From positions 124,001-188,000 of the forward strand of contig JAHCAU010000004.1 of NCBI GenBank assembly GCA_019634715.1: a DNA stretch of 64,000 nt, given 5' to 3'. The position numbers and the translations under genes were made by a program. The notes below the pieces were generated by a model. It was not told where the DNA came from, did not search any database, and was given only the letters and a program-made list of their open reading frames with translations. Source of the stretch: Lysobacter sp. Lineage in GTDB: Bacteria > Pseudomonadota > Gammaproteobacteria > Xanthomonadales > Xanthomonadaceae. The first letter of the stretch is position 1. Each line of letters opens with the position of its first letter. Below, piece by piece: positions 20,865-33,525 of this stretch.

Positions 20865-21266
20865 TCATTTCATCCGGATGCTGGTCAGGCCCGCATTCTG
20901 CGCTGTCGCCAGCACCTTGGCCACGACCTCGTAGTCCACGTCGTAGCTCGCTTCCACGCTGAGCACGACCTTCTCGCCCGCCATCCGCTCGCGTTCCGTG
21001 CGCAGGACCGAAGCCAGTTCGCCGATCGCCACGGGTCCACCGGCGACGGTCACTTCGCCGACTCCGTCGATCCGCAGTTCGATCGGCGGCGGCGGAACCT
21101 TGTCGGGCGCGGGGTCCACGTGCGGCAGGGTGAGCGGGATATCCCGGGTCAGCACCGGCGCCGCGATCATGAAGATCACCAGCAGGACCAGCATCACGTC
21201 GATCAGCGGGGTGATGTTGATGTCGGCCAGGGTGTCGTGCCGCTGTTGGGTCTGCGCAAAAGCCAT
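20865..21266 (-). CDS. exbD: ExbD/TolR-type biopolymer transport protein (third copy)
   Basis: 133 residues. A short cytoplasmic N-terminus is followed by one transmembrane helix containing the essential Asp (DINITPLIDVMLVLLVIFMI) and a periplasmic domain ending in LTSIRMK. ExbD works with ExbB to drive TonB using the proton gradient. This copy is separated from the other two by 200 bp including a terminator, so it probably has its own promoter. Its periplasmic region (DPAPDKVPPPPIELRIDG) differs from the other copies. Confidence 0.95.
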   Translation of the reverse strand: MAFAQTQQRHDTLADINITPLIDVMLVLLVIFMIAAPVLTRDIPLTLPHVDPAPDKVPPPPIELRIDGVGEVTVAGGPVAIGELASVLRTERERMAGEKVVLSVEASYDVDYEVVAKVLATAQNAGLTSIRMK

Positions 21267-21370
21267 GGCGTCGCTCCTCTGCTTGGGGTGACGCTTCCAA
21301 CGTTACGCCTGTCGCAATGGGGTCGACAAGCTGGCCCGCCACCTGCCGCCCGATGAGCGGCCATAAAAAA

Positions 21371-21390
21371 CGCCGCCCCGAAGGGCGGCG
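21371..21390 (-). terminator. Intrinsic terminator of the tonB-exbB-exbD-exbD operon
   Basis: Stem CGCCGCCC/GGGCGGCG with loop TTCG on the minus strand, followed by TTTTTT. It separates the four-gene tonB operon from the third exbD. Confidence 0.9.
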
Positions 21391-21467
21391 CCGAATTGGT
21401 TCAAGTCGTTCCGGGCGGGCGGCAGGCTGCAGGTCCGGCGCCGGCCTTGTCTTGCGATGTCGTGCGA

Positions 21468-21881
21468 TCAGGGCTTCTTGACGAAGCCGATCTTCTTCAT
21501 GTCCGCGTCCTTGGCCTGGGCCAGGACCTTCGCCAGCGTTTCGTAGTGCGCTTCCTCGTTGACGTCGATCTCCAGGGTCGGCTGGTTGGTCGTATCGCGC
21601 TCGACCTCAGCCTTCATCATGCTCATCAACGCGGACACGGGCGTCGGACTGTCGTTCCAGTAGACGGTACCGGCCTGATCGATGCGCAATTTGATCGGCG
21701 GCGGCGGTTCTCTCGGGTTATCCGGCGGCGTGGTCGAGCGCTGGGGCAGATCGATGTCGATCGGATAGGACAGGATCGGCGCGGTCACCATGAAGATGAT
21801 CAGCAGCACCAGCATCACGTCCACGAGGGGCGTGACGTTGATGTCGGCCATCGGGCCGCCGGAGTTGGATGCGAATGCCAT
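21468..21881 (-). CDS. exbD: ExbD/TolR-type biopolymer transport protein (second copy)
   Basis: 137 residues with the ExbD helix [20 protein letters not shown] and a periplasmic domain containing an [11 protein letters not shown] stretch. The equivalent second ExbD in Xanthomonas is dispensable for iron uptake but needed for other TonB functions; whether that holds here is inference. Its start is 15 bp after the stop of the first exbD. The N-terminal sequences of all three copies begin MAF. Confidence 0.95.
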   Translation of the reverse strand: MAFASNSGGPMADINVTPLVDVMLVLLIIFMVTAPILSYPIDIDLPQRSTTPPDNPREPPPPIKLRIDQAGTVYWNDSPTPVSALMSMMKAEVERDTTNQPTLEIDVNEEAHYETLAKVLAQAKDADMKKIGFVKKP

Positions 21882-21896
21882 GCGTCTGTCTCCGAA

Positions 21897-22316
21897 TCAG
21901 TTGCGTTCGCGGGTGGCGACGAAGCCGACCTGACGCATGCCCTGGGCCTGGGCGATGTTGACCACGTCGTTGATGAAGCGATAACGCGCGGTCTTGTCGC
22001 CACGGATGTTGACCAAGGGCTGCGGCACCTTCTGCGCTTCCACCGACAGGCGGCTTTCCAGCAGTTCGCGGGTCACCGGCTCGTCGTTGAAGAAGTAGCG
22101 ACCGTCCGAGGTCACGGCGATTGTGATCGTCGGTTTGGGATTGTCGGTTTCGCGCGTGAGGTAGTTCGCCTCGGGCAGCTCGACCTTCGTCTTGTGCGAC
22201 ATCAGTGGTGCCGTGATCATGAAGATGATGAGCAGCACCAACATCACGTCCACGAGGGGCGTGACGTTGATTTCGGACATCGGCGTGCCGCTGTCGTTGC
22301 CGGTACTGAAGGCCAT
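21897..22316 (-). CDS. exbD: ExbD/TolR-type biopolymer transport protein (first copy)
   Basis: 139 residues. The helix segment [20 protein letters not shown] carries the proton-path Asp; the periplasmic domain (RYFFNDEPVTRELLESRLS, then QGMRQVGFVAT) matches canonical ExbD best of the three. It lies 42 bp after exbB, in the order tonB-exbB-exbD-exbD seen in xanthomonads. Confidence 0.96.
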   Translation of the reverse strand: MAFSTGNDSGTPMSEINVTPLVDVMLVLLIIFMITAPLMSHKTKVELPEANYLTRETDNPKPTITIAVTSDGRYFFNDEPVTRELLESRLSVEAQKVPQPLVNIRGDKTARYRFINDVVNIAQAQGMRQVGFVATRERN

Positions 22317-22358
22317 GACTGTACTCCGTCAGGTGGTTCGATCGTCGCCAGAGACGGA

Positions 22359-23141
22359 TCAGCGCTTGCCGGACGCTTCGCCGACGCGCGAGCCGGTGGC
22401 GAAGAAGTCGTGCAGGTCGTGGGCGAAGGTGTCGAACTGGCTGTTGGTGATGCGGTTGGCGCGCATGAAGAAGTTGAACGCGAGCACCGCCGGGATGGCG
22501 ACGAACAGACCGACGGCGGTCATGATCAGCGCTTCACCCACCGGGCCGGCAACGGCGTCGATCGAGGCCTGGCCGGTCGCACCGATCTTGATCAGCGCGC
22601 CGTAGATGCCCCACACGGTGCCGAGCAGACCGATGAACGGCGCGGTCGAACCGACCGAGGCGAGCACGGTCATGCCGCTTTCGAGGTTCATCGACTCGCG
22701 GGTGACAGCCTGGCGCAGGGCACGGTCGACGAACTCCGAGCGGTTCAGCGACTCGACCAGGCGCGAGCCTTCGTGGCGCTGGTGGTGCGCGGCCGCCTGG
22801 GCGGCGTCGAGGGCGATCTTCGAGAAGGGTTCGCTCTTGGGCTGCTCTTCCATGAAGCGGATGGCGTCCTGGGCGTTCGGGGTCTCCCAGAAGGTGCTGG
22901 TGACCGTGTCGGCGCGGCTGCGCAGGGACCTGTTCTTGATGAAGTTCACGACGATCCAGTACCACGACATGATGGACTGGATGATCAGGGTCAGGGCGAC
23001 CACGATCTGCACCGGGTATTCGCCCGGCTTGGTCACGAACTCGGTGATCAGATGGTCGACGCCCATCTGCTTCAGCGCGGAGGCAGCATTTCCGCCCCCG
23101 GCGGCGCCGGCGGTTGCGATGGTGAGGATTTCCTGCAGCAT
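22359..23141 (-). CDS. exbB: ExbB/TolQ/MotA-type proton channel protein
   Basis: 260 residues with three predicted transmembrane helices (about 45-65, 155-180 and 205-225) and the MotA/TolQ/ExbB core TVLASVGSTAPFIGLLGTVWGI. It forms the pentameric channel around ExbD that energises TonB. AAAAGG lies 9 bp before ATG 23141. The 108-bp gap after tonB holds a short tandem repeat. Confidence 0.97.
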   Translation of the reverse strand: MLQEILTIATAGAAGGGNAASALKQMGVDHLITEFVTKPGEYPVQIVVALTLIIQSIMSWYWIVVNFIKNRSLRSRADTVTSTFWETPNAQDAIRFMEEQPKSEPFSKIALDAAQAAAHHQRHEGSRLVESLNRSEFVDRALRQAVTRESMNLESGMTVLASVGSTAPFIGLLGTVWGIYGALIKIGATGQASIDAVAGPVGEALIMTAVGLFVAIPAVLAFNFFMRANRITNSQFDTFAHDLHDFFATGSRVGEASGKR

Positions 23142-23188
23142 GACGCTTACCTTTTCTTGTGTAGTGGAAAGGAACGGGGTTAGATCGG

Positions 23189-23247
23189 GTTGAACTGGAC
23201 TGGTTGTAACTGGACCTGTTGTAACTGGACCTGTTGTAACTGGACCG
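23189..23247. repeat. 15-bp tandem repeat between tonB and exbB
   Basis: Three consecutive 15-bp units (GTTGTAACTGGACCT at 23203-23217 and 23218-23232, the third at 23233-23247 with a final G) and one shortened unit at 23189-23201. The array ends 2 bp from the tonB stop codon. Copy number may vary between strains and alter spacing or RNA structure between the two genes. Confidence 0.9.
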
Positions 23248-23249
23248 GA

Positions 23250-23915
23250 TCAGTCGAGATCGAACGAGAACGGCAGGCGGCCGGAACCGGCAGCGCCGGG
23301 GCACAGCTTCGCCCTTCTCGCCCAGGTCACCGCCGCGCGATCGAGGTCGCGGTTGCGGCTGCTCTTGGAGACCGAGACATCGGAGATGGTGCCGTCAGCC
23401 TGGTAGACGATGGTCAGGACCAGATCGGCGGAGGCACCGGCGCGGGACACGGCCTGCTGCAGCGGGGCCATCGAAGGCCTCACGCACAGGGCGGCGCGCA
23501 GGTCGTTGTCGTTGCGCGGCGCCGAGGTCGGTGCCGGAGGCGACGGCGGTGCCGGAGGCGACGGCGGCGGAGCGGGCGTGTCGACCGGGGACGGGGTATC
23601 GAAGACCACCGGCGGTTCATCCGGCGGCGGCTGCACGACCGGCCGCGGGGTTACCTGCGGGGTCAGCTTGATTTCCTTCGGCGGCTCATCCGGCGGCGGC
23701 GGTGGCGGTGGCGGCGGCGGCGGCGGTTCGATGATGACGACGCTGGTGTTCTGCTCTTCTTCCTGCCCGGCACCCGGAGGGGTGACCGGCACGAGCAACA
23801 GCATGAGTGCCGCGATGTGCAATGCGATGGCGAAGCTGACAGCGGCGATCCGTGGCCAGTTCAGGCCGGGTTCGTCGCGATCACGCTTGTCGGAGGTCGG
23901 CAAGTCTTGGGTCAT
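23250..23915 (-). CDS. tonB: TonB energy-transduction protein
   Basis: 221 residues. A short cytoplasmic N-terminus is followed by one membrane anchor (about 20-42, ISFAIALHI-like with the conserved His), then a periplasm-spanning region with an uninterrupted run of 12 prolines and further Pro-rich repeats. The C-terminal domain (LVLTIVYQADGTISDVSVSKSS) ends at RLPFSFDLD. It transmits energy from ExbB/ExbD to outer-membrane TonB-dependent transporters. ATG 23915 is preferred because it gives a normal 20-residue cytoplasmic segment; the frame stays open for 32 codons upstream. Confidence 0.93.
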   Translation of the reverse strand: MTQDLPTSDKRDRDEPGLNWPRIAAVSFAIALHIAALMLLLVPVTPPGAGQEEEQNTSVVIIEPPPPPPPPPPPPDEPPKEIKLTPQVTPRPVVQPPPDEPPVVFDTPSPVDTPAPPPSPPAPPSPPAPTSAPRNDNDLRAALCVRPSMAPLQQAVSRAGASADLVLTIVYQADGTISDVSVSKSSRNRDLDRAAVTWARRAKLCPGAAGSGRLPFSFDLD

Positions 23916-24072
23916 GCGCAGCAGGCTCGATTTAGCGGACTCGTGGTACCTGTCCGGATCCGCGCTCGCGTTCTTTCCCAGAACACGAACCCGCCCCCTG
24001 AACCACAGCACCCCGGAATGGTCGAACCGCGACTGGTTTCATGAATCGGCCCCGGTCGCGGGAATCTGTAAG

Positions 24073-24100
24073 CTTATACAATCGGGCCGGGAGTTACCAA
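24073..24100 (-). promoter_or_regulatory. Sigma-70-like promoter for the tonB operon
   Basis: On the minus strand TTGGTA (24100-24095), a 16-bp spacer and TATAAG (24078-24073) lie about 160 bp before the tonB start. The -35 box sits in the loop of a GC hairpin (GGGCCGGG 24084-24091 with CCCGGCCC 24106-24113) that could also end transcription of the upstream TPR gene. Confidence 0.5.
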
Positions 24101-24132
24101 CACCCCCCGGCCCCCTGGAACCGCCCGTCGTC

Positions 24133-25341
24133 TCACTTTCCGCCGGGCAAAGCCAGAATCGCGTTGGCATCCTTTGGCTTCTTCACGCCCTTGGCCAGCG
24201 CCTCCTTCGCGGCGGCCTTCGCTTCGCCGATCCGCGACTCGTTGCGCAGCACGCGCGCGAGGTTGAGCGCTGCCTCGCCATCGGTCGACACCTTCATGGC
24301 GCGGGTGTAGAAATCGATCGCTTCGGGAATCTTGTTCTGGTCGATGTAGTAATGCTGCGCCAGGATCGAATAGTCGTTGGCGAGCTGCTGCGAGGGCTTG
24401 ATCGCGCCCTTGTTCACGCCCTCTTCCAGCACTTCGCGCGCCTGCGCGTACTTCTCCGCGTTGATGTACCCCACGAAGAGGGTGCGGTATTCCGAACCCT
24501 CGGTCAGCATGCCCTGCTTGCGGGCGTTCTCGAGCAGGCCATTGGCCTTGTCGAAATTGCCGGCCTGCTGGTACAGCGCGACGGCGTTCATCAGGGTCGG
24601 GCGGTCGTCCGGTTTCGCGGCGAGGACCTTCTCGAACAGCGCGGCGCCTTCCGCCGGACGGTCGAGGTTGCCGAGGATGATCGCCTTCAGGCCGATCGGA
24701 TCGGGCTTGTCGGTCCTGGTCTCGCTGAGGAAGCGATCGAGTACGGTCAGCGCTTCGGCGGACTGGTCCAGCTGGTTGAGCTGGATCGCGAGGTTGTACA
24801 TGGCCTGGTAATGACCGTTGTTGTCGAGGCCGTTGGCATCGATGGCCTTGCGGAAATAATCCGCGCTCTTCTGCTGGTCGCCGGCGTTGTTCGCGGCGAC
24901 GGCGGCGAGCTGGTAGAGATAGGCTTGGAGGTAGGCATTGGTCGAACCCGAGGCGGCGAAGGCATCGACCTTGGAAAACACGCTGTCGTACTTGTTGGCG
25001 TTGTAGTCGGCCTGGACCTCGTTGGCGGTCTTGCTTTCCTTGGCATTGACCTTCTGCGACGGCGCGACGCGCGTGGCCAGCGGATACAGCGGCGCGGTCG
25101 CCGAGGCGGACGATTCCTGCTTGCCGCCGCTCTCGCCGGCCTGCTGCCTAGCGCGTTCGCGGCGTTCCTTCGCGGCGCGGAGCTTGGCGGTGACCGGGTT
25201 GTCCATGTCACGCGATCTGTCTTCGCGTTCTTCGTCCTGCGACTGCGCGACTGCGCTGCCGCTGAAACCGGTGCCGAGCATCAACGCGACGGCGAGGGCC
25301 AGGGCGGACGACTTGAAGAACATGCGGGGCGAAGGGGTCAT
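24133..25341 (-). CDS. Secreted TPR-repeat protein
   Basis: 402 residues: N-terminal signal peptide (FKSSALALAVALMLGTGFSG), a charged low-complexity stretch (QDEEREDRSRD, AAKERRERARQQ), then helical TPR repeats from about residue 105 to the end (for example YQAMYNLAIQLNQLDQSAEAL, ALYQQAGNFDKANGLLENARK, YSILAQHYYIDQNKIPEAIDFYTRAM). TPRs suggest a periplasmic scaffold. Homologues sit beside tonB in this family, but no function is established. ATG 25341 is uncertain; an alternative is 25323. Confidence 0.85.
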   Translation of the reverse strand: MTPSPRMFFKSSALALAVALMLGTGFSGSAVAQSQDEEREDRSRDMDNPVTAKLRAAKERRERARQQAGESGGKQESSASATAPLYPLATRVAPSQKVNAKESKTANEVQADYNANKYDSVFSKVDAFAASGSTNAYLQAYLYQLAAVAANNAGDQQKSADYFRKAIDANGLDNNGHYQAMYNLAIQLNQLDQSAEALTVLDRFLSETRTDKPDPIGLKAIILGNLDRPAEGAALFEKVLAAKPDDRPTLMNAVALYQQAGNFDKANGLLENARKQGMLTEGSEYRTLFVGYINAEKYAQAREVLEEGVNKGAIKPSQQLANDYSILAQHYYIDQNKIPEAIDFYTRAMKVSTDGEAALNLARVLRNESRIGEAKAAAKEALAKGVKKPKDANAILALPGGK

Positions 25342-25446
25342 GGAGGTTCTCGGTTCCGATGGACTCTTGGGCGACGACGCGGCGGGCGTCACGATGGATG
25401 CGGCACTGCCGCGGCGTGGTGCGTGGATGGACATCATGCGGATCGG

Positions 25447-26286
25447 TCAACTGCAGCGGGGCCTGCGGCCGGCCGCCCTGGCCTGGTCGTAGAGGGGCAT
25501 CAGGGATTCGGCCCGTTTCTCCAACGCAGCGATGCGCGATGCGGGGTCGGGATGGGTCGACAGCCACTCCGGCGCGCGTCCGTCGCGTCCGCTGGCGGCG
25601 ATCATGTTACGCCACAGTTCCGCGGCCTGGCGCGGATCGAAACCGGCTTCGGCCATCAGGCGCTGGCCGACGACATCGGCCTCGCCCTCCTGCTGGCGGG
25701 TGCCGGGCAGCAGGAAACCGCCGATCGCCAGCAGGCTGCCGCCCTGGGTGGCCGCCTGGGCGCCGGACTGCCCGTAGCGCGCGCCGGCGAGGATGCCGAG
25801 CACCTGGACGGCGCCCGAGGCGCCCATCTGCCGGGTGATGCGTTCGTCGTGGTGGCGTTCGAGCACGTGGCCGACCTCGTGGCCGATGACCGCAGCCAGC
25901 TGGTCCTGGTTGCGAGCGACATCGAGGATGCCGGTGTTCACGCCGATCTTGCCGCCGGGCAGCGCGAAGGCATTCGGACTCTTGTCGATGAACAGCGCGT
26001 GTTCCCACGTCCGGTCCGGCGAGGGCGACGGCAACTGCGAGACGATGGCGTCGACGACGCAGCCGACGTAGGCCGATTGCCGCGCGTCGGCGCTGAGCGA
26101 TTTCTGGCCCTTGATCTGCGCGAAGGCCTGGCTGCCGAGCAGATCCAGCTGGTCCTGGGACACGCCACCGACGTACTGCTTGCGGCCTGTCGACGACGTG
26201 GTGGTCGCGCAGCCGGCGAGCAGGGACGCACAGACCACCGCAATCGCGAGCGAGCGCAGGACAGGCCTCGTTTTCCGGTGGTTCAT
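25447..26286 (-). CDS. M48-family metallopeptidase lipoprotein (LoiP/BepA-like)
   Basis: 279 residues. The lipobox LLAGC puts the lipidated Cys at residue 26. The zinc motif HEVGH is at 136-140 (VIGHEVGHVLERHH) and the third ligand is in EGEADVVGQRLM. Family members are periplasmic proteases for outer-membrane protein quality control. ATG 26286 begins a standard lipoprotein signal (NHRKTRPVLRSLAIAVV). Confidence 0.93.
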   Translation of the reverse strand: MNHRKTRPVLRSLAIAVVCASLLAGCATTTSSTGRKQYVGGVSQDQLDLLGSQAFAQIKGQKSLSADARQSAYVGCVVDAIVSQLPSPSPDRTWEHALFIDKSPNAFALPGGKIGVNTGILDVARNQDQLAAVIGHEVGHVLERHHDERITRQMGASGAVQVLGILAGARYGQSGAQAATQGGSLLAIGGFLLPGTRQQEGEADVVGQRLMAEAGFDPRQAAELWRNMIAASGRDGRAPEWLSTHPDPASRIAALEKRAESLMPLYDQARAAGRRPRCS

Positions 26287-26606
26287 GGGCACGCCTCGGC
26301 GCGGCTGGGGGGACATGTTGTAGACCGACGGGGATTAAAGTTTCGTCAAACGCCGGGCTTCATGCACTTGACGGGCGCCGATTATGCGCATCCCTTCAGG
26401 TGCGGGAAAGGCGGAAACGCCTGTTTTGCGACAGTCGGTGATGGTCGTCGCCGTTTTCGGCCTGCGCACGAAACATCGTGTCCGGTGGCGGCCGGAAACC
26501 GCGATTGTGCCGGCTTCCGGCGATCGGACATCCGCATTCCGGGACATACGCCACCGCATGCACGCCGTTGCGCGAGTGCGCGGCCGCCGCCGTCGGCATT
26601 ACGGCA
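26287..26606. other. 320-bp intergenic region upstream of the M48 gene
   Basis: No gene recognised. It carries the promoter for the M48 gene (a TTGACG box on the minus strand at 26349-26344 is a possible -35) and the 3' end of the gyrB transcript. No clear terminator was found for gyrB. Confidence 0.5.
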
Positions 26607-30324
<3,718 letters not shown>

Positions 30325-30405
30325 GTGCCTGCTCCGCGATCATGACAGGTCGCACGCAAACGAAATCGCCCGGGAGATCCCGGGCGACACGTTGCAGCAA
30401 CCGAA

Positions 30406-30421
30406 TGTTCCACGTGGAACA
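30406..30421. other. parS centromere site 3 (recF-dnaN gap)
   Basis: Third identical palindrome, in the 109-bp gap between dnaN and recF, just after the dnaN stop. Three sites in 1.2 kb beside the origin are expected to nucleate a ParB complex for chromosome segregation. parA/parB are not in this window. Confidence 0.92.
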
Positions 30422-30433
30422 GAAGCATGTCGA

Positions 30434-31534
30434 TCAGAGACGCAGCGGCATGACCACGTGACGGCATTTGTCGCTGCTGGACTCGCGGACCAGGGCAGAA
30501 GAGTTGGCATCGCGCAGCTGCAGGATGACCTCTTCCTCGCGCAGTGCCGACAGGGCATCCAGCAGATAGTTCACGTTGAAGCCGATGACCAGGCTGTCCA
30601 CCTTGGTGTCGGCCTCGACTTCTTCCTGCGCTTCTTCCTGTTCCGGGTTGTGCGCATTGATCCTGATCTGTCCCGGAGAGACTTCGATGCGCACACCGCG
30701 ATACTTCTCGTTCGAAAGGATCGCGGCGCGCTGCAGCGAAGCGCGCAAGGCTTCGCGATCGATCTTCACTTCGCGGTCCGCGCCGATCGGAATCACCGCT
30801 TCGTAGTCCGGGAAGCGTCCGTCGATCAGCTTGCTGGTGAAGGTCACGTCGTCGCGTTTCACGCGGATGTGGCTGCGACCCATCTCCAGCTCGAGTTCGC
30901 GATCGCCACCTTCGAGCAGACGCTGCAGTTCGAGCACGCCCTTGCGCGGGACGATGATCTGGCGCTTGGTCTGGACGGCTTCTTCGAGGACGGCCTCGCA
31001 CAGGGCGAGACGGTGTCCGTCGGTCGCCACGCAACGCAGCGCCTTGTCGCGCAGGTCGAACAGCAGGCCGTTGAGGTAGTAGCGCACGTCCTGCTGGGCC
31101 ATCGCGAACGCCGTGCGCTCGATGAGTTCCTTCAGTCCGGCTTCGGCGACTTTCACACGTTCGGTCGCATCGACTTCGTCGAGTGCCGGAAAATCGTTGG
31201 CGGGCAGGCTCGCCAGCGTGAACCGGCTGCGGCCGGCCTGCACGGTGATCTTGTCGCCGGACTGGCTGATCGTGACCCGACTGCCGTCCGGCAGCGCGCG
31301 CACGATCTCGAACAGCTTGCGCGCCGGGATCGTGGTTTCGCCGGGTTCGGCATCTTCCACTTTCGTGCGCGCGACCATCTCGACTTCGAGATCGGTACCG
31401 GTAAGCGACAGCAGGTCGCCATCGACCCGCGCCAGGAGGTTAGCCAGCACCGGCAAGGTCTGTCGGCGTTCGACGACATTGACCACCTGCGCCAGCGGCT
31501 TCAGGAGCACTTCGCGTTGCAGACTGAAACGCAT
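30434..31534 (-). CDS. dnaN: DNA polymerase III beta sliding clamp
   Basis: 366 residues, the standard clamp length: MRFSLQREVLLKPLAQVVNV at the start, three clamp-fold domains, and the C-terminal VVMPLRL that completes the clamp. It tethers polymerase III to DNA. ATG 31534 is the conserved start although the frame continues upstream. It lies in the dnaA-dnaN-recF-gyrB order. Confidence 0.99.
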   Translation of the reverse strand: MRFSLQREVLLKPLAQVVNVVERRQTLPVLANLLARVDGDLLSLTGTDLEVEMVARTKVEDAEPGETTIPARKLFEIVRALPDGSRVTISQSGDKITVQAGRSRFTLASLPANDFPALDEVDATERVKVAEAGLKELIERTAFAMAQQDVRYYLNGLLFDLRDKALRCVATDGHRLALCEAVLEEAVQTKRQIIVPRKGVLELQRLLEGGDRELELEMGRSHIRVKRDDVTFTSKLIDGRFPDYEAVIPIGADREVKIDREALRASLQRAAILSNEKYRGVRIEVSPGQIRINAHNPEQEEAQEEVEADTKVDSLVIGFNVNYLLDALSALREEEVILQLRDANSSALVRESSSDKCRHVVMPLRL

Positions 31535-31849
31535 CGGATTTGGTTCCCCTCGTGAGTCGGCGGCTTTGCGCCGCTTCATGCTTCTAAAAGATGGAAAATC
31601 TTGAAAGATGGTGGTGATGGTAGCGCGAAAAACGGTGGGAAACGCATTCAAGTCGCTGTTTTCGAACGTTTTTCGGCAACTTCAAACGTCTGTATAACCG
31701 CAGCTTGGTCGTGGGGATGATCTGTGGACAACTCCTGGCGTCGGAAGCGGTGCCGTTTTTATCCACAACTTGTCTCCATACCCTGCGCAAGTTACGAAAT
31801 GCCACTGTGGATATCCACACTTTTCGCCGTCTTTCCGGTGTTGTCGGCC
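31535..31849. other. Candidate oriC segment between dnaA and dnaN
   Basis: This 315-bp spacer contains a perfect DnaA box TTATCCACA at 31759-31767, a near match TGTGGACAA at 31723-31731, and the palindromic pair TGTGGATATCCACA at 31806-31819 that reads as two overlapping ATATCCACA boxes. An A/T-richer stretch at about 31580-31700 (for example AAGATGGAAAATCTTGAAAG) could unwind. Box clustering next to dnaA is typical of oriC. Confidence 0.7.
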
Positions 31850-33187
31850 TCACTCGCTGAGCTTGCGGATCAGCTTGTCCCAGTCCTCGCGCAGCTTGCC
31901 GTCGCTCTCGATCAGGGTTCGGATCTGGCGGCAGGCATGCAGCACCGTGGTGTGGTCGCGGCCGGCGAAGGCGTCGCCGATCTCCGGCAGGCTGTGTTCG
32001 GTCAGTTCCTTGGTCAGCGCCATCGCGACCTGGCGCGGGCGTGCCAGCGAACGGGTGCGGCGCTTGGACAGCAGGTCCTTGATCTGCAGGCCGTAGTAGT
32101 CGGCCACGGCCTTCTGGATGTTGGCGATGCCGATGGCCTGCTGCTGGGCGCGCAGCAGGTCGCGCAGGGTTTCCTGGGCGAACTCCGGGGTGATCGCCTT
32201 GCCGGTGAAGTTGGCCCGGGCCGCCAGTGTGTTCAGGGCACCCTCGAGGTCGCGCACGTTGCTGCGCATCTTCTTGGCCAGCAGGTAGGCCACGTCCTCG
32301 GGCAGCAGCACGCCACGCTCGCGGGCCTTGCTCAGCACGATCTGCGCGCGGGTCTCGAAATCCGGCGGCTCGATCGCCACCGACAGGCCCCAGGCCAGGC
32401 GCGATTTCAGGCGCGGCTCCAGGCCCTCGACCTCGCGCGGATAGCGGTCGCAGGTGAGGATGATCTGCTGGCGGCTGTCGAACAGCGCGTTGAAGGTGTG
32501 GAAGAACTCTTCCTGGGTGCGGTCCTTGCCGGCGAAGAACTGGATGTCGTCGATCAGCAGCGCGTCGACCTGCTGGAACTGGCGCTTGAACGCGTCCATG
32601 GTCTTGTCCTGCAGCGCCTTCATCATCGCGCTGAAGAACTGCTCGCTGCGCAGGTACATCACGCGCATGCCGGGGTTCTGCCGGCGCATCTCGTTGCCGG
32701 CGGCGAACATCAGGTGGGTCTTGCCCAGGCCGGTGCCCCCGTACAGCAGCAGCGGGTTGTGGGCGCGGTCGCCGGGCTTCTGCGCGGCCTGCCAGGCGGC
32801 GGCGCGGCCGAGCTGGTTGCTGCGACCCTCGACGAAGTTGTCGAAGGTGTAGTGGTTGTCGAGGTTGCCCGCGAACGCGGTGCCGTTGTCCCCGCCCTGC
32901 ATGCGGTTGGCGGCGTGCAGCTGGGTCGGCGTGGGCGTGGCCGGCGTGGCCCGCGGCGCGGAACCCACTTCCAGGGTCACGGTGGCGCTGCCGGCGAAAT
33001 AGTCCATCAGCTCGCTGATGCGCGGCAAGTACTTTTCCTGTACCGCGTCGCGGACGAAGGCGTTCGGCGCGTACAGCACCATCCCGTCGTCGCGCTGGCG
33101 CGCCTGCAGGGGTTTCAACCAGGTCTGGACTTCCTCGAGCGGCAGTTCGGCTTCGAGGCGTTCGAGACAGCGGGGCCAGGCATCCAT
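31850..33187 (-). CDS. dnaA: Chromosomal replication initiator DnaA
   Basis: 445 residues: N-terminal DnaB-interaction domain ([20 protein letters not shown]), a linker rich in Thr/Pro near 78-90, the AAA+ domain with Walker A GGTGLGKT at 150-157 and Walker B LLIDDIQF, the arginine-finger region, and the C-terminal DNA-binding helix-turn-helix with [17 protein letters not shown]. It melts oriC in the ATP form. DnaA boxes on both sides suggest autoregulation. Confidence 0.99.
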   Translation of the reverse strand: MDAWPRCLERLEAELPLEEVQTWLKPLQARQRDDGMVLYAPNAFVRDAVQEKYLPRISELMDYFAGSATVTLEVGSAPRATPATPTPTQLHAANRMQGGDNGTAFAGNLDNHYTFDNFVEGRSNQLGRAAAWQAAQKPGDRAHNPLLLYGGTGLGKTHLMFAAGNEMRRQNPGMRVMYLRSEQFFSAMMKALQDKTMDAFKRQFQQVDALLIDDIQFFAGKDRTQEEFFHTFNALFDSRQQIILTCDRYPREVEGLEPRLKSRLAWGLSVAIEPPDFETRAQIVLSKARERGVLLPEDVAYLLAKKMRSNVRDLEGALNTLAARANFTGKAITPEFAQETLRDLLRAQQQAIGIANIQKAVADYYGLQIKDLLSKRRTRSLARPRQVAMALTKELTEHSLPEIGDAFAGRDHTTVLHACRQIRTLIESDGKLREDWDKLIRKLSE

Positions 33188-33325
33188 CGGTGATTCGCAG
33201 GTCGCAACAGGTGTGGAGCGGGGGAACAGGCCCGCGGGAACGGATACCCCTGCCCGGGAGCGCGGAATCTCCGCGACCGCGAGGCCCCGGGCCGTCGTCG
33301 ATACGCGGTGTCCCGTGCGCAGGGC

Positions 33326-33345
33326 TGTGGGTAACCGGTGGGTAA
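33326..33345. promoter_or_regulatory. Two DnaA boxes upstream of dnaA
   Basis: TGTGGGTAA (33326-33334, inverse TTACCCACA) and GGTGGGTAA (33337-33345, inverse TTACCCACC) lie 140 bp before the dnaA start, 2 bp apart in the same orientation. They may autoregulate dnaA or form the second box cluster of a bipartite origin. Confidence 0.6.
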
Positions 33346-33411
33346 GTCGGCCAGACTACCACCTCGAAGGCCTGTCCCGCATCACGCTCCGAAGTCCCGG
33401 TTCGTGTCGAT

Positions 33412-33439
33412 TTGACCCGATGGACCTGCACACCCCATA
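33412..33439 (+). promoter_or_regulatory. Promoter for rpmH-rnpA-yidC
   Basis: TTGACC (33412-33417), 16-bp spacer, CATAAT (33434-33439), 86 bp before rpmH: a good sigma-70 match in otherwise GC-rich DNA. The rest of the 338-bp dnaA-rpmH gap holds no recognisable gene. Confidence 0.7.
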
Positions 33440-33525
33440 ATTGCCGGTTCTTGCGGCCCAGGCTGCGCGTCGCGCGCCCATCGGGCTACCACCTCACCTT
33501 CTTCACGCACTTTCGAGCCCGAACC

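Noticed and set aside
23189..23247. 15-bp tandem units as a CRISPR or iteron origin
   Set aside because: Units are directly adjacent without spacers and there is no replication gene beside them; it is a simple tandem repeat.
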